This document shows, one piece after another, positions 41,758 through 55,541 of a stretch of 64,000 nt of DNA. Both the position numbers and the translations under genes were made by a program. The DNA is from Parvibaculaceae bacterium. Its GTDB lineage: Bacteria > Pseudomonadota > Alphaproteobacteria > Parvibaculales > Parvibaculaceae. Position 1 is the stretch's first letter; every line of letters starts with the position of its first letter. The notes below the pieces were generated by a model that saw nothing but the letters and a program-made list of their open reading frames with translations, made no database searches and was not told where the DNA came from. The stretch lies in assembly GCA_028283765.1 (NCBI GenBank), contig JAPWJY010000008.1, forward strand, positions 620,001 to 684,000, written 5' to 3'.

Positions 41758-42441
41758 CTAGTTGGCGGGCACCGCGGCTTCGGTGGGGGGCAGCTTGCCC
41801 TGTTCCGCATCGGCGATCTGCTTGTTGAGTGTGTCGAGCAGGGGCTGGAACTGGCCGCGATTGTTGCTGATGACCGAGGCGAACGAGGCGCGTTGTTCCT
41901 GGGCGAGCCAGACGCCGACGACATTGACGTCGAAGATCTTGTAGCCGTCAGGCTTCTTCAGCAGCCACCATGTCACCTTCACCGGCGGACGCCCGTCCGT
42001 GAAATTGATCTGGCTCATGACGAGCACGTTTTTGCCCTTGAGCTGGGACCCGGTAACGGTGATCGTCTGGTCGGTATAGCCCGACAGGCGGGTGACGTAG
42101 ATCTTCACCACGAAGTCGGTGAAGAGCTTGAGGTATTGCTGCTTCTGCTGGTCGTCCGGCAGGCGGACATACTGGCCGAGGCAGAACGCCGCGATCTTGG
42201 GGACGTCGGCATTTTGCGTGAACAGGGTGTAGAAACCCTGTTCTTTCTGGGCCTTGGAGTTGGTTTTGTCGCTGATGATCTTGATGGCGTCGAGCGACAG
42301 TTTGGTCACGAATTGCTCGGCGGCGGGATCATCGCCCGCGCGGGCGGGGGTGGCGTTGAGCGTGAGCGCGATCAGCAGGGCCGAAAAGGCCATTGCAAGG
42401 ACGCTGAGGACCGATCTCGCTCGGGCGGAACGGCTGTTCAT
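41758..42441 (-). CDS. mlaC: MlaC-like periplasmic phospholipid-binding protein
   Basis: From ATG 42441 the 227-residue protein has a signal peptide (RSARARSVLSVLAMAFSALLIALTLNATPARA) and the MlaC/Ttg2 domain with TQNADVPKIAAFCLGQYVR and VRLPDDQQKQQYLKLFTDFVVKIYVTRLSGY. It carries phospholipids between the outer-membrane MlaA and the inner-membrane Mla complex. The gene follows mlaA directly, with an ettA terminator at its end. A longer frame to 42489 is less likely. Confidence 0.9.
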   Translation of the reverse strand: MNSRSARARSVLSVLAMAFSALLIALTLNATPARAGDDPAAEQFVTKLSLDAIKIISDKTNSKAQKEQGFYTLFTQNADVPKIAAFCLGQYVRLPDDQQKQQYLKLFTDFVVKIYVTRLSGYTDQTITVTGSQLKGKNVLVMSQINFTDGRPPVKVTWWLLKKPDGYKIFDVNVVGVWLAQEQRASFASVISNNRGQFQPLLDTLNKQIADAEQGKLPPTEAAVPAN

Positions 42442-42507
42442 TCTTTCGATACTCCTGCCATGGATGGCGGTGGGGACAAATCGGCGCATGGCTTCGGTCC
42501 AGAGACG

Positions 42508-43326
42508 CTATTGCGGTGCGGCCGGGGTTTGTTCAGGGGCGTCCAGATCAAGATTGTCGATATCAGGCAGCGTATTCACGTCGGCCGGCTTGTCGCCTTC
42601 CACGGCGGAGCGGCGGTTCTGGCGATAGAGGCTGCGAATGGACGCATAATAATCGACGGAGGTCGCCTCGATGGAATCGATGGTCGCCGCATTGGTGGCG
42701 CGATAGGAAACGGCTCCGAGCGCCATGCGAATAACGGGGACGGTGTAGGGTCCGTTCCAGTAGATATAGGTCAGCGGATCGAAAGCGAAATCGACGCCGG
42801 TGCCGACAAGATCACGCGGCGGCTTGGGACCAAGGACAGGCAGGTAGAGGTAGGGGCCCTCGGAAACGCCGTATTTGCCCAGCGTGATGCCGAAATCATT
42901 ATCGTGGCGCGGATAGCCCCAGCCGGTCGCCGGATCGCCGAGGCCGAGCACGCCGGCTGTGGTGTTGGCGCCGAAGCGGGTCAGCGTGGTGCCCGCGCCG
43001 TCCCAGTCGTCCTGCAGCATGTCGTTTGCGAGAACGACGGGCGTTTTCAGGTTGTTGAGGAAGTTGCGGACGCCGGTCTGGGCAAAGTCGGGCAGCACGC
43101 CTGCGTACCAGGTCGCGAGCGGCTTCAGGACGATCATGTCGAGGAAATTGTTGAGTTCGAAGAAGTACCGGTTCAGCGGCTCTATGGGGTCGTTGGCTTC
43201 CTCATAGCTGTGCACGGCGGCGACATTGGTCGGGTCGGGCCGGGTGGCACAGGCCGCCGTCAGCAGGGCCAGTGCGGCGACCATACAGTTACTCAAGCCT
43301 TTGCTCCAGGCACCCTGTCTCGGCAT
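42508..43326 (-). CDS. mlaA: MlaA/VacJ family outer-membrane lipoprotein
   Basis: From ATG 43326 (GGAG nine bases upstream) the protein has a lipoprotein signal with lipobox LTAAC (residues ~18-22), then the VacJ domain with YEEANDPIEPLNRYFFELNNFLD and GATL-region GVLGLGDPATGWGYPRHDNDFGITLGKYGV. MlaA extracts misplaced phospholipid from the outer leaflet. mlaC follows. The longer frame to 43434 would hide the lipobox. Confidence 0.9.
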   Translation of the reverse strand: MPRQGAWSKGLSNCMVAALALLTAACATRPDPTNVAAVHSYEEANDPIEPLNRYFFELNNFLDMIVLKPLATWYAGVLPDFAQTGVRNFLNNLKTPVVLANDMLQDDWDGAGTTLTRFGANTTAGVLGLGDPATGWGYPRHDNDFGITLGKYGVSEGPYLYLPVLGPKPPRDLVGTGVDFAFDPLTYIYWNGPYTVPVIRMALGAVSYRATNAATIDSIEATSVDYYASIRSLYRQNRRSAVEGDKPADVNTLPDIDNLDLDAPEQTPAAPQ

Positions 43327-43659
43327 TCTTACAGAACTCCCGTCAGCCGGTTTAACAAAACCGGCGTTTTCAATCGTCATAAAGGCGACGATTACAACAT
43401 TTCCCTGATTGGGGAAGGACTTATTTGAGGACACGCCATACAGAATACCAGAGGACCGGCGGATTTATCTGATGTTGGACCCCCCAACAGGATCCATAAA
43501 GTCCTGTAACATAATATGACATGTAAGCCCGTTCAGCGAGTCCCCTTGACAAAGGCGAGGCGCGCCACATTTTAGATTCATCTGGATGCAGGCATAAAGA
43601 TATGTTTATATGCCGTTCATTCTTGTGGCTAATGACGGATCGGGACCGGGAACACGTTC
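43327..43659. promoter_or_regulatory. Divergent promoter region between mlaA and the methionine genes
   Basis: On the plus strand TTGACA (43546-43551) and a weak AT-rich -10 (about 43569-43575) precede an inverted repeat ATAAA-GATATG-TTTAT (43594-43609, inside 43591-43614). That palindrome lies between promoter and the ArsR-methyltransferase start and is a candidate operator for it. No protein frame is convincing here. Confidence 0.45.
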
Positions 43660-44673
43660 ATGGATCAACTTCTGGCAGGTTTGAAGGCCTCTGGCGAGCC
43701 GACCCGGCTGCGGCTGCTGGCCCTGCTTGCCCGGAGCGAACTGACGGTGACGGAACTGACCCAGATCCTGCGCCAGAGCCAGCCCCGGGTCAGCCGGCAC
43801 CTGAAACTGATGTGCGAAGGCGGGCTGCTCGACCGGTTCCCGGAAGGGAGCTGGGTTTTCTATCGCCTGTGCCGGGATGGCGCCGGGGCGCGGCTGGTGG
43901 AGCGGCTGATCGAGCTTCTGCCGGTGGACGACGAAACGCTGACCCGCGATCTGGAGCGGCTTGAGTCGGTCCGGCAGGCGAGGGTGGACCGGGCCAGCGC
44001 CTATTTCAGCGCCAATGCAGAGCAATGGGACAAGGTCCGCTCGCTCTATATCCCCGAGCGCGAGGTCGAGGCGGCCCTGCTCGATCTGGCGGGACTTGAT
44101 CGGGCGGGACAGGAGCCTATTGGCTCTTTTCTGGATCTCGGCACGGGCACGGGGCGGATGCTGGAAATTTTCGGCCCGCGGGTCGAGCGCGGCCTCGGCA
44201 TCGATTTCAGCGCCGAGATGCTGGCGCTGGCGCGGGCCGGTCTGGAGCGCGCCGGGCTTGCCAACTGTTCCGTCCGGCAGGGCGACCTGCTCAACCTGCC
44301 GCTGCCGGGCGCGAGCGCAGATCTCGTGACCATGCATCAGGTGCTTCATTATCTTGACGAGCCGGGGCTGGCGCTGATGGAGGCGGCCCGGGTGCTCAAG
44401 CCCGGCGGCCGCCTGCTGGTGGCCGATTTCGCACCCCACGAGCTGGATTTTCTGCGCGAGCAGCATGCCCATCTGCGCCTCGGCTTCGACCGGCAGGAAG
44501 TGGAAGGCTGGCTGCGCGCCGCGGGGCTTGAGACGCTGGATGTGCGCGCCTTGCCGCCAGCCGGTACGGACGGGGGCGGGTTGACGGTGCAGATCTGGGC
44601 GTCCCGCAAGCCCGGCGCCATGGCCTCGCCTGAGGCGCGCGTGAACGAACAAAAAGAAGAGGCAAACGCATGA
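43660..44673 (+). CDS. ArsR-type regulator fused to a SAM-dependent methyltransferase
   Basis: Residues 1-95 are an ArsR/SmtB winged helix (LKASGEPTRLRLLALLARSELTVTELTQILRQSQPRVSRHLKLMCEGGLL). Residues ~150-330 are a methyltransferase with SFLDLGTGTGRMLEIFG, ERGLGIDFSAEML and VRQGDLLNLPLPGASADLVTMHQVLHYL. It overlaps metF by four bases. In alphaproteobacteria such fusions lie upstream of methionine genes and may sense SAM or SAH; regulatory function is inferred. The 337 residues show both domains complete. Confidence 0.9.
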   Translation: MDQLLAGLKASGEPTRLRLLALLARSELTVTELTQILRQSQPRVSRHLKLMCEGGLLDRFPEGSWVFYRLCRDGAGARLVERLIELLPVDDETLTRDLERLESVRQARVDRASAYFSANAEQWDKVRSLYIPEREVEAALLDLAGLDRAGQEPIGSFLDLGTGTGRMLEIFGPRVERGLGIDFSAEMLALARAGLERAGLANCSVRQGDLLNLPLPGASADLVTMHQVLHYLDEPGLALMEAARVLKPGGRLLVADFAPHELDFLREQHAHLRLGFDRQEVEGWLRAAGLETLDVRALPPAGTDGGGLTVQIWASRKPGAMASPEARVNEQKEEANA

Positions 44674-45557
44674 CCCATAACCCTGATCTGGCAAGACCCC
44701 GGGTCTCCTTCGAGTTCTTTCCGCCAAAAAACGCGGAGATGGAGGAGGCATTGTGGCGCTCGATCAAGCGGCTGGAGCCGCTCAATCCCGATTTCGTCTC
44801 GGTCACCTATGGCGCGGGCGGCTCGACCCGTGACCGCACCCATGCGACGGTCAAGCGCATCGTCGATGAAACCTCGCTGACGCCCGCCGCCCACCTCACC
44901 TGCGTGGGCGCGAGCCGGGGCGAGGTCGATGACGTCATCCGCCAGTACTGGGATGCGGGCGTGCGCCACATCGTGGGGCTGCGTGGCGACATGCCGGACC
45001 CCGCGACCCCTTACCGCCCGGAGCCCGACGGCTACCAGAGCACGGCGGAACTGGTCGCCGCGATCCGGCGCATCGGCGATTTCGAGGTGACGGTCAGCGC
45101 CTATCCGGAGAAGCACCCCGATTCCGCCTCGTTCGCCGCCGATCTCGATATTCTCCGGCGCAAGGTCGATGCCGGGGCGACCCGCGCCATCACCCAGTTC
45201 GCCTTCGATACGGATTGCCATGTCCGCTTCGTCGAGGCCGTGCGCCGGGCGGGCCTCGATATTCCGGTCATTCCGGGCATCATGCCGACGACGAACTTCC
45301 GGGGCATCGCGCGCATGGCGGCCCGCTGCGGGGCCTCGGTGCCGGCATGGCTCGCGGACTATTACGAAGGGCTTGAGGACGAGCCCGAGACCCGCAAGCT
45401 GATTGCGGCCTCGGTCGCGGCCGAGCAGGTCCGCTGCCTGCGCGAGCAGGGCTTCGACCGTTTTCATTTCTATACGCTTAATCAGGCCGATCTGACGTTT
45501 GCCATCTGCCAGCTTCTGGGCATCAAGCCCGAGCAGGCGGCGCAGGCGGCGGCCTGA
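44670..45557 (+). CDS. metF: Methylenetetrahydrofolate reductase
   Basis: The 295-residue flavoprotein has FEFFPPKN at the N-terminus, [15 protein letters not shown] and [18 protein letters not shown], all hallmarks of MetF, and [19 protein letters not shown] in the C-terminal half. It reduces 5,10-methylene-THF to 5-methyl-THF, the methyl donor for MetH encoded downstream. It overlaps the regulator upstream by ATGA. Confidence 0.95.
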   Translation: MTHNPDLARPRVSFEFFPPKNAEMEEALWRSIKRLEPLNPDFVSVTYGAGGSTRDRTHATVKRIVDETSLTPAAHLTCVGASRGEVDDVIRQYWDAGVRHIVGLRGDMPDPATPYRPEPDGYQSTAELVAAIRRIGDFEVTVSAYPEKHPDSASFAADLDILRRKVDAGATRAITQFAFDTDCHVRFVEAVRRAGLDIPVIPGIMPTTNFRGIARMAARCGASVPAWLADYYEGLEDEPETRKLIAASVAAEQVRCLREQGFDRFHFYTLNQADLTFAICQLLGIKPEQAAQAAA

Positions 45558-45574
45558 AACAGGGAGGTCTCACC

Positions 45575-46639
45575 ATGACCCGTGACGAACGCATTGCCCA
45601 TCTGCTGAAAGACAAGGGAGAGCGCATTCTCGTGCTCGATGGGGCCATGGGCACCATGATCCAGGGCTACAAGCTCCAGGAGGCGGATTATCGCGGCGAG
45701 CGCTTCAAGGATTATCCGATGGACATCAAGGGCAACAATGAGCTGATCTCGCTCACCCAGCCCCAGATCATCCGGGAAATCCACCTGACCTATTTCCGCG
45801 CCGGGGCCGACATCGCCGAAACCAACACGTTCGGCGCGACGCGCGTGGCGCAGGCCGACTATCACATGCAGGATCTCGCCTACGAGATGAACGTGGCGAG
45901 CGCGAAGCTGGCACGCGAGGCGGCGGAAATTGCGGAAAGCGAGACGCCGGGGCGCGTCTGCTATGTCGCGGGTGTGCTTGGGCCGACCAACCGCACGGCC
46001 TCGATTTCGCCCAAGGTCAATGATCCGGGCTTCCGCAACATCACGTTCGACGAGCTTGTTGTTGCCTACAAGGAAGCGACCCACGGGCTGATCGAGGGCG
46101 GTGTCGATCTCATTCTGGTGGAGACCATCTTCGACACGCTGAACGCCAAGGCCGCGCTCTTCGCGGTGGAGGAGGTGTTCGACGAGCTGGGATTCAAGCT
46201 GCCGATCATGATTTCGGGCACCATCACCGACATGTCGGGCCGCCTGCTCTCGGGCCAGACGCCAGAGGCGTTCTGGAATTCGGTCGCCCATGTCCATCCC
46301 TTCTCCATCGGGCTCAACTGCGCGCTGGGCGCCAAGGAGATGCGGCCCCATATCGCGACCCTGTCGCGCATCGCCGACACGCTGATCAGCTCGCATCCCA
46401 ACGCGGGCCTGCCCAACGAAATGGGTGAATATGACGAAACCCCGGCGCAGACTGCGGCGCTGGTCGGCGAATTTGCGACCTCGGGGCTCGTCAATATCGT
46501 GGGCGGCTGCTGCGGCACCACGCCCGGCCATATCCATGCCATCGCGGAGGCTGTAAAAGGGCTCCACCCCCGGGATGTGCCCGAGATCGAACGCCGCCTG
46601 CGGCTTTCCGGTCTTGAATCCTTCACCGCCGCCGACTGA
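45575..46639 (+). CDS. metH: Methionine synthase, homocysteine-binding part of a split MetH
   Basis: The 354-residue protein is the first domain of cobalamin-dependent MetH encoded alone: [28 protein letters not shown] at the start and the zinc ligands C249, C312 and C313 (GLNCALG and [11 protein letters not shown]). It binds and activates homocysteine. The rest of MetH is the next gene 14 bases downstream. Such a split occurs in several alphaproteobacteria. GGGAGG precedes the start. Confidence 0.93.
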   Translation: MTRDERIAHLLKDKGERILVLDGAMGTMIQGYKLQEADYRGERFKDYPMDIKGNNELISLTQPQIIREIHLTYFRAGADIAETNTFGATRVAQADYHMQDLAYEMNVASAKLAREAAEIAESETPGRVCYVAGVLGPTNRTASISPKVNDPGFRNITFDELVVAYKEATHGLIEGGVDLILVETIFDTLNAKAALFAVEEVFDELGFKLPIMISGTITDMSGRLLSGQTPEAFWNSVAHVHPFSIGLNCALGAKEMRPHIATLSRIADTLISSHPNAGLPNEMGEYDETPAQTAALVGEFATSGLVNIVGGCCGTTPGHIHAIAEAVKGLHPRDVPEIERRLRLSGLESFTAAD

Positions 46640-46653
46640 GTATCGAGAACATC

Positions 46654-49341
<2,688 letters not shown>

Positions 49342-50088
49342 ACCCGGCTTTGCGCCTCAATCAACTTTTTCAGCGTCATCACGGTTGAAAGGTCGGCGAT
49401 GCCGTCGACCCTTTCCGGCCGGAAATGGCGCTGGAAGGCCGCGATCACGGCCCGGGTCTGCTCATCGAACCGGCCGAGCACCTCAAGGCCATAGCCATAG
49501 CTTGCGAGTCCGTATTGCAGCTCCGCCACCGGGTCGCCCCGGTCGTGGAGGCTGAGCGCAGGGCCGTCCTCAAGGATCGGCTCGGGCTCAGCCCAGAGGC
49601 CGACGCCGCGCGCATGGAGAAAGCGCCAGTCGAACCATTCGCCCGGATCCTGCTTGCGGGTGGGGGCGATGTCGGAATGCGCCACCACATTGTCCGCCCG
49701 GATCGGGTGCCGGGCCATGATCTCGCGCGAGAGCGCCGCGACCGCCTCCATCTGGACGGCGGGATAGGCCGGGCAGCCGAAATCATGGCCGCCGTTCACG
49801 ATCTCGATGCCGATGGAGCGCCCGTTCAGATTATCCCGGCCCTTCCAGTTTGAGACGCCCGCGTGCCAGGCGCGCGCCTGTTCTGGCGCCAGCCGGAAGA
49901 TCGCGCCTGTCTCCTCCACCATGTAATGGGCGCTGACCTTGGCCTGCGGGTCGCGCAGCCGGTCGAGCGCGGCCTTGCTGCTTGCCATGCCGGTGTAATG
50001 CAGCACCAGCATGTCGATAGGCGTCGCGGCGGGGCGCTCGTCGGTATTGGGAGAGAGAAGCTCGATGATCGGCAGAAGGCTCATATGG

Positions 50089-50955
50089 TCAGGGTCCGGT
50101 ATCGACGATCTGTTTCTGGCGCAGCGAGACGATGAATACGCCGGTGAGCGCGATCGCGCCGCCGATCAGCATCCGCGGCGTCAGCGGCTCGCCCAGCAGG
50201 CTTACCGCGAAGATGACGGTGAAAATCGGAGAGAGCAATGTCAGTGGTGCGGTCTGCGTCACCTCGTAGCGTTGCAGCAGATAATAGATGCCCGCGTGGC
50301 CGACGAGGCTGGAGGCGAAGGCCGTATAGGCGACGCCCGACCATTGCAGCACAGAGGCCGTTTTGAGCAGGGACCACTGGTCATGCTCGAACATGAGGGA
50401 GCCCATGATCATGACCGGAGCGGCGGCGAGCGCGACCCAGGCCTGCATCTCGAACACGCCGACATTGCGGATCTGGCGCTGGAAGACGGTGCTGACCGAG
50501 CCGGTCAGCGCGGAGCAGAGGATCAGCAATATGCCCACCACATAGGTGAACACGCCGGGGTCGAAGCTGATCACCATGACGCCGGCAAAGGCCAGCAGGA
50601 TGCCGGCCCAGCGTTTCCAGAAGACGACCTCTCCCAGAAATATAATCGACATGATGGTGGCGAACGGCACGCCGAGCTGGCTGATGATGGCGACGACCGA
50701 GGCGTTGGAAACTGAAAGCCCCGCGAAGAAGAAACCGAAACCGAGCGGCCCCGCGCAGATCGCGATGACGGCAACCTGCCGCATCCGCCCCCTGTGGAGC
50801 CTCAGGAACGGAAACAGAACGATCAGGATCAGGCTGAAGCGGATCGCCGTGAACATCAGCGGCGGAAAATGGCCCAGGCTCACCTTCGCGGCCACCAGCG
50901 CAAAGCCCCAGACCAGATTGATCAGCATCATGAAGGCGAGGTGGGGCGGGGTCAT
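50089..50955 (-). CDS. DMT-family (EamA) permease
   Basis: From ATG 50955 the 288-residue protein has ten membrane segments typical of EamA transporters (two repeats): MLINLVWGFALVAAKVSLGHFP at the start, FAGVMVISFDPGVFTYVVGILLILCSAL near the middle and VFAVSLLGEPLTPRMLIGGAIALTGVFIV at the end. Substrate is unknown. A longer frame from 51249 is antisense-like noise over the djlA gene and is rejected. It may be transcribed with the amidase gene, whose start lies five bases past its stop. Confidence 0.88.
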   Translation of the reverse strand: MTPPHLAFMMLINLVWGFALVAAKVSLGHFPPLMFTAIRFSLILIVLFPFLRLHRGRMRQVAVIAICAGPLGFGFFFAGLSVSNASVVAIISQLGVPFATIMSIIFLGEVVFWKRWAGILLAFAGVMVISFDPGVFTYVVGILLILCSALTGSVSTVFQRQIRNVGVFEMQAWVALAAAPVMIMGSLMFEHDQWSLLKTASVLQWSGVAYTAFASSLVGHAGIYYLLQRYEVTQTAPLTLLSPIFTVIFAVSLLGEPLTPRMLIGGAIALTGVFIVSLRQKQIVDTGP

Positions 50956-51064
50956 GGAAGGGGGCCTCATGGACCGCAGGCGGGCGGTCCTGCCCTCTGC
51001 GCGGGCCACTGTTAACCTAACCCGCAGCGCCCCGCCAGAGGCATTTGAAGGGCATTTGCTCCGA

Positions 51065-51793
51065 TCAGGGAGCGGTTGCGAGGTCCTGAACCAGCCCGCG
51101 CTCCAGCCGGATCCGGTCATAGGCCACATTGATCGCGGAAAGCTTGGCGTTGGCGATGTCGACCAGTTCCTTCGGCACGCCGCGCGAAAGCATCTGGTCG
51201 GGATGGTTTTCACGCACCAGCCGCAGATAGGCCTTGCGCAGGTCGGCATCGGTGATTTCGGGCGTCACGCCCAGAATGAGATAGGGGCATTCCTTGTCCG
51301 GCCCCAGATGGCTGGCCTTGAGGCGCGAGAACTCAAGCTCGGTGAAGCCGAAAATATCGGCCACCGTTTCCAGATAGGTGATCTCGTTGGGCGTCACCTT
51401 GCCGTCGGCGGCGGCGATATAGAACAGGGCGTCGAGCACGTCCTCAAGGATCGCGGGCCGGTCGCGGTAGATCCGGGCGACCTGTCTGGCATAGATCTCG
51501 TAGCCCGCCACGTCCTGCTGGGCGATGGTGTAGACTCGCTGCACGTTGCGGGCTTCCTCGGGCGGGATACGCATCACGCGCTCGAAAGCCTCGACCTCCT
51601 CCATGGTCACCTCGCCATCGGCCTTGGCCATCTTGGCGGAGAGCGCGATCAGCGCCATGGTGAAGATGAATTCATTGTCCTGAAGCGCACGGTCCACCAC
51701 GAGGTGGCCAGCGACCGCCCCGATCAGGGCGCCGAGCGGACCGCCTACGGCGAGGCCCACCCCGGCGCCGGCTATCTTGCCCCAGATCGACAT
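51065..51793 (-). CDS. TerB-DnaJ domain protein (DjlA-like)
   Basis: The N-terminus has a glycine-rich, possibly membrane-inserting stretch (IAGAGVGLAVGGPLGALIGAVAGHLV), followed by a TerB-like helical domain with MAKADGEVTMEEVEAFE, and a C-terminal J domain with YLILGVTPEITDADLRKAYLRLVRENHPDQ (HPD). The 242-residue layout matches DjlA-type co-chaperones of DnaK. It is divergent from the oxoprolinase-type gene. Confidence 0.9.
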   Translation of the reverse strand: MSIWGKIAGAGVGLAVGGPLGALIGAVAGHLVVDRALQDNEFIFTMALIALSAKMAKADGEVTMEEVEAFERVMRIPPEEARNVQRVYTIAQQDVAGYEIYARQVARIYRDRPAILEDVLDALFYIAAADGKVTPNEITYLETVADIFGFTELEFSRLKASHLGPDKECPYLILGVTPEITDADLRKAYLRLVRENHPDQMLSRGVPKELVDIANAKLSAINVAYDRIRLERGLVQDLATAP

Positions 51794-51901
51794 GGAACAA
51801 GTTTAGCGGTTTACCGGGTCTTGTGCACCGCGAAAAAAGGCACAACGCCCTGCGAATTTGTGCCACTTTCGCGCGTGGCGGCGATATGGCACGGTCCGGG
51901 C

Positions 51902-54900
51902 ATGAGTGAAAATACAGGCGAACAGTGGGATTTCTGGATCGACCGGGGCGGCACCTTCACGGACATCGTGGCCCGCGACCCTGAGGGCCGCCTCCATACC
52001 CACAAGCTCCTGTCGGAGAATCCGGAGCGCTATGAGGACGCAGCGCTTCAGGGCATCCGCGATCTGCTGGGCGTCGCCCCCGGCGCGGATTTGCCCGGCG
52101 GGCGTATCGGCGCGGTCAAGATGGGCACCACGGTTGCGACCAACGCGCTGCTGGAGCGGCAGGGCGCGCCGGTCCTGCTGCTGACCTCGGAAGGGTTCGC
52201 TGACGCGCTCGCGATCGGCTACCAGAACCGCCCGCATCTGTTCCGCCTCAAGCTTGAAAAACCGGGCCTCCTTTACGCGCGCGCCACCGGGGTGCCGGAG
52301 CGCGTCACGGCGGAGGGGGAGGTTCTTCAGCCGCTGGATGAGGAGCTGACGCGCCGTGTGCTGGCGGAAGCCTATGGCGAGGGCATCCGCGCCGTCGCCA
52401 TCCTCTTCATGCACGGCTACCGCTATCCGGCGCACGAAGCCGCCGCCGCGCGGATCGCGGCGGAGATCGGCTTCACCCAGATTTCCACCAGCCATGGCAC
52501 CAGCCCGCTGATGAAGTTCGTGGCGCGCGGCGACACCACGGTGGTCGACGCCTATCTTTCGCCGATCCTGCGCCGCTATGTGGACAGGGTGGCGGGCGCG
52601 CTGGGTGAAACTGGCGCGGCGGAAGGAGATGGGCCCCGGCTCTATTTCATGCAGTCGTCGGGCGGCCTTACCGATGCCCGCCTGTTTCAGGGCAAGGATG
52701 CGATCCTGTCGGGTCCGGCAGGCGGCGTGGTCGGCGCGGTCGAGACGGCGCGGCTGGCGGGCTTCGGGCGCATCATCGGCTTCGACATGGGCGGCACCTC
52801 GACCGACGTCTGCCATTATGACGGCGAGCTTGAGCGCACGCTGGACGCCGAGGTGGCGGGGGTCAGGGTGCGCGCGCCCATGATGCTGATCCACACGGTG
52901 GCGGCGGGCGGCGGCTCCATCCTGCACTGGGACGGCGCGCGGATGCGCGTCGGGCCGCAATCGGCGGGGGCCGATCCCGGACCCGCCTGCTACCGGCGCG
53001 GCGGACCCTTGACCGTGACCGACGCCAATCTGATGGCGGGCAAGCTTATCCCCGCATTTTTCCCCGCCGTGTTCGGGCCGGGGGGCGACCAGCCGCTCGA
53101 TCCCGCGCCGGTTCATGAGGGGTTTGCGCGGCTTGCCGCCGAAATCGGCCGTTCGCCGGAAGAAGTCGCGGATGGCTATCTGCGCATCGCGGTCGAGAAC
53201 ATGGCGCAGGCGATCAAGAAAATCTCGGTCCAGCGCGGCTATGACGTCAGCCGCTATGCGCTGGTCTCGTTCGGCGGCGCGGGCGGGCAGCACGCCTGTC
53301 TGGTCGCCGACGCGCTGGGGATGCGCAAGGTCTTCCTGCATCCGCTCTCGGGCGTGCTTTCGGCCTATGGCATGGGGCTCGCGCAGGTGCGCGCGGCCCG
53401 CGAGCGCGCCGTCGAGGCAGCCCTTGAGGGGGCGAGCCTTGCAGGGCTTGCCGGAACCATCGAGGCGCTGAAGCAGGAAACGCAGGAAGAGCTTCTGGCG
53501 CAGGGGATTGCGCCGGACCGGATCGGCCATGAGATCCGCCTACACATCCGCTATGCGGGCACGGACACGGCGCTGGCCGTCGCCCATGGCGGCCTCGGTG
53601 AGGTCAGGACGGCGTTCGAGCAGGCCCACCGGCAGCGTTTCGGCTTCATCGCGGAGGCCCGGTCCATGGTGGTCGAGGCGCTTTCCGTCGAGGCCATCGG
53701 CGAGGACGCCCGCGCCGGGGAAACGCCCGTCGAAATATCCGGTGAGTTGCCGCCGCCTGAGCCTGATACCATTGTCCGCCTGTTCAGCGAGGGCACAGGC
53801 CACAGCGCGCCCGTGCTGAGACGCGAGAAGCTCCGCCCCGGCCATATCGTGCCGGGTCCGGCCATCATCATCGAGCCGCACCAGACCATCGTGGTGGAGG
53901 AGGGCTGGCGCGCCGAGGTGACCGCGCTCGATCACATCGTGCTGGAGCGGCTGGCGGAAAAGCAGCGGGCGCACGCCATCGGCACGAAGGCCGATCCGGT
54001 GTTGCTGGAGATATTCAACAATCTCTTCATGTCCATCGCCGAGCAGATGGGCGTGACGCTGGAAAAGACCGCCTTTTCCGTCAACATCAAGGAGCGGCTG
54101 GATTTTTCCTGCGCCGTCTTCGACGCCCATGGCGGGCTGGTCGCCAACGCGCCGCACATGCCGGTTCATCTGGGCTCGATGGGGGCGAGCGTGCAGGCCA
54201 TCATCGATCAGAACGACGCGATCGCCCCCGGCGACGTTTTCGTGCTCAACGCGCCCTATAATGGCGGCACCCACCTGCCGGACGTGACCGTCATCGCGCC
54301 GGTGTTCGGCGAGGGGGATGCCGGCGCGCCGCTGTTCTATGTCGCGGCGCGCGGCCACCATGCCGACATTGGCGGCATCACGCCGGGTTCCATGCCCGCC
54401 CATTCCCGCACCGTCGCCGAGGAGGGGGTGCTGATCGACAATTTCAGGCTGGTGGACAAGGGCCGCTTCCGCGAGGCGGAGCTGCGCGCGCTGCTGGCCT
54501 CAGGCCCCTGGCCGGTGCGCAATGTGGAGCAGAATCTGGCCGACATCCGCGCCCAGATCGCCGCCTGCGAAAAGGGCATTCAGGAGCTTCACCGGATGAC
54601 CGGCCAGTTCGGCCTCGAAACCGTCCGGGCCTATATGGCCCATGTGCAGGACAATGCCGAGGAAAGCGTGCGCCGGGTCATCGGCATCCTCAGGGATGCC
54701 CGCTTCGAGAGCGTGATGGACGATGGCGCGCGCATTTGCGTAGAGGTCCGGGTGGACCGCGAGGCGCGCTCGGCGGTGATCGATTTCACCGGCACCTCGC
54801 CGACGCTTGCCACCAACCTCAATGCGCCCTCGGCGGTCTGCCGGGCGGCGGTGCTCTATGTGTTCCGCTGTCTGGTCGGCGACGAGATTCCGCTCAATGA

Positions 54901-55522
54901 AGGCTGTCTCAAGCCGATTACCATCGTCATCCCGGAAGGCTCGATGCTGGCGCCTCGCTATCCCGCCGCCGTGGTCGGCGGCAATGTCGAGACCAGCCAG
55001 TGGGTCACCGATGCGCTGTTCGGCGCGCTCGGCGTCATGGCCTCCGCGCAGGGCACCATGAACAACCTCACCTTCGGCAATGCGCGCTACCAGTATTACG
55101 AAACGATCTGCGGCGGCGCGGGCGCGGGGCCGGATTTCGACGGGGCCGACGCCATTCACACCCACATGACCAATTCGCGTCTGACCGACCCGGAGGTGCT
55201 GGAATGGCGCTTCCCGGTGCTGCTGGAGCGCTTCGCCATCCGCCATGGTTCGGGCGGCAAGGGCCGGCACCGGGGCGGCGAGGGCGTGGAGCGCATTATC
55301 AGGTTCCGCGAGCCGATGACGGCGGCGATCCTGTCCACCCACCGCTCGGTCGCGCCCTTCGGTCTTGAAGGGGGAGAACCCGGCGCGGTGGGCGAAAACT
55401 GGCTGCGCCACAGGGATGGAATCCTGCAACGGCTCGACGCCGCCGATCAGGCAGAGCTTGAGGCGGGCGACGCCCTCATCATCCGGACGCCGGGCGGGGG
55501 AGGATTCGGCCCCTCGGGCTAA
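51902..55522 (+). CDS. 5-oxoprolinase/hydantoinase-type fusion protein (HyuA-HyuB)
   Basis: From ATG 51902 the product is 1,206 residues, the usual size for 5-oxoprolinase. The first ~690 residues are HyuA-like, with [18 protein letters not shown], an ATP-binding [21 protein letters not shown] and [17 protein letters not shown]. The rest is HyuB-like ([45 protein letters not shown] … GGYG-less tail). It opens 5-oxoproline or a related cyclic amide with ATP. A longer frame from 50546 runs antisense through two genes and is rejected. Confidence 0.9.
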   Translation: MSENTGEQWDFWIDRGGTFTDIVARDPEGRLHTHKLLSENPERYEDAALQGIRDLLGVAPGADLPGGRIGAVKMGTTVATNALLERQGAPVLLLTSEGFADALAIGYQNRPHLFRLKLEKPGLLYARATGVPERVTAEGEVLQPLDEELTRRVLAEAYGEGIRAVAILFMHGYRYPAHEAAAARIAAEIGFTQISTSHGTSPLMKFVARGDTTVVDAYLSPILRRYVDRVAGALGETGAAEGDGPRLYFMQSSGGLTDARLFQGKDAILSGPAGGVVGAVETARLAGFGRIIGFDMGGTSTDVCHYDGELERTLDAEVAGVRVRAPMMLIHTVAAGGGSILHWDGARMRVGPQSAGADPGPACYRRGGPLTVTDANLMAGKLIPAFFPAVFGPGGDQPLDPAPVHEGFARLAAEIGRSPEEVADGYLRIAVENMAQAIKKISVQRGYDVSRYALVSFGGAGGQHACLVADALGMRKVFLHPLSGVLSAYGMGLAQVRAARERAVEAALEGASLAGLAGTIEALKQETQEELLAQGIAPDRIGHEIRLHIRYAGTDTALAVAHGGLGEVRTAFEQAHRQRFGFIAEARSMVVEALSVEAIGEDARAGETPVEISGELPPPEPDTIVRLFSEGTGHSAPVLRREKLRPGHIVPGPAIIIEPHQTIVVEEGWRAEVTALDHIVLERLAEKQRAHAIGTKADPVLLEIFNNLFMSIAEQMGVTLEKTAFSVNIKERLDFSCAVFDAHGGLVANAPHMPVHLGSMGASVQAIIDQNDAIAPGDVFVLNAPYNGGTHLPDVTVIAPVFGEGDAGAPLFYVAARGHHADIGGITPGSMPAHSRTVAEEGVLIDNFRLVDKGRFREAELRALLASGPWPVRNVEQNLADIRAQIAACEKGIQELHRMTGQFGLETVRAYMAHVQDNAEESVRRVIGILRDARFESVMDDGARICVEVRVDREARSAVIDFTGTSPTLATNLNAPSAVCRAAVLYVFRCLVGDEIPLNEGCLKPITIVIPEGSMLAPRYPAAVVGGNVETSQWVTDALFGALGVMASAQGTMNNLTFGNARYQYYETICGGAGAGPDFDGADAIHTHMTNSRLTDPEVLEWRFPVLLERFAIRHGSGGKGRHRGGEGVERIIRFREPMTAAILSTHRSVAPFGLEGGEPGAVGENWLRHRDGILQRLDAADQAELEAGDALIIRTPGGGGFGPSG

Positions 55523-55541
55523 ATCCCCCACCCTTTCAGGG

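Noticed and set aside
41893-43428. 511-codon plus-strand frame across mlaC and mlaA
   Set aside because: Both mla genes have signal sequences and family motifs on the minus strand.
43435-43659. SAM riboswitch upstream of the methionine genes
   Set aside because: I could not find the conserved core of any SAM riboswitch class; a palindrome for the ArsR-type protein explains the leader better.
50546-51901. Long plus-strand extension of the oxoprolinase-type frame (1,658 codons in total)
   Set aside because: It runs antisense through the DMT permease and DjlA-like genes; the oxoprolinase homology begins at ATG 51902, and the added residues have no family pattern.
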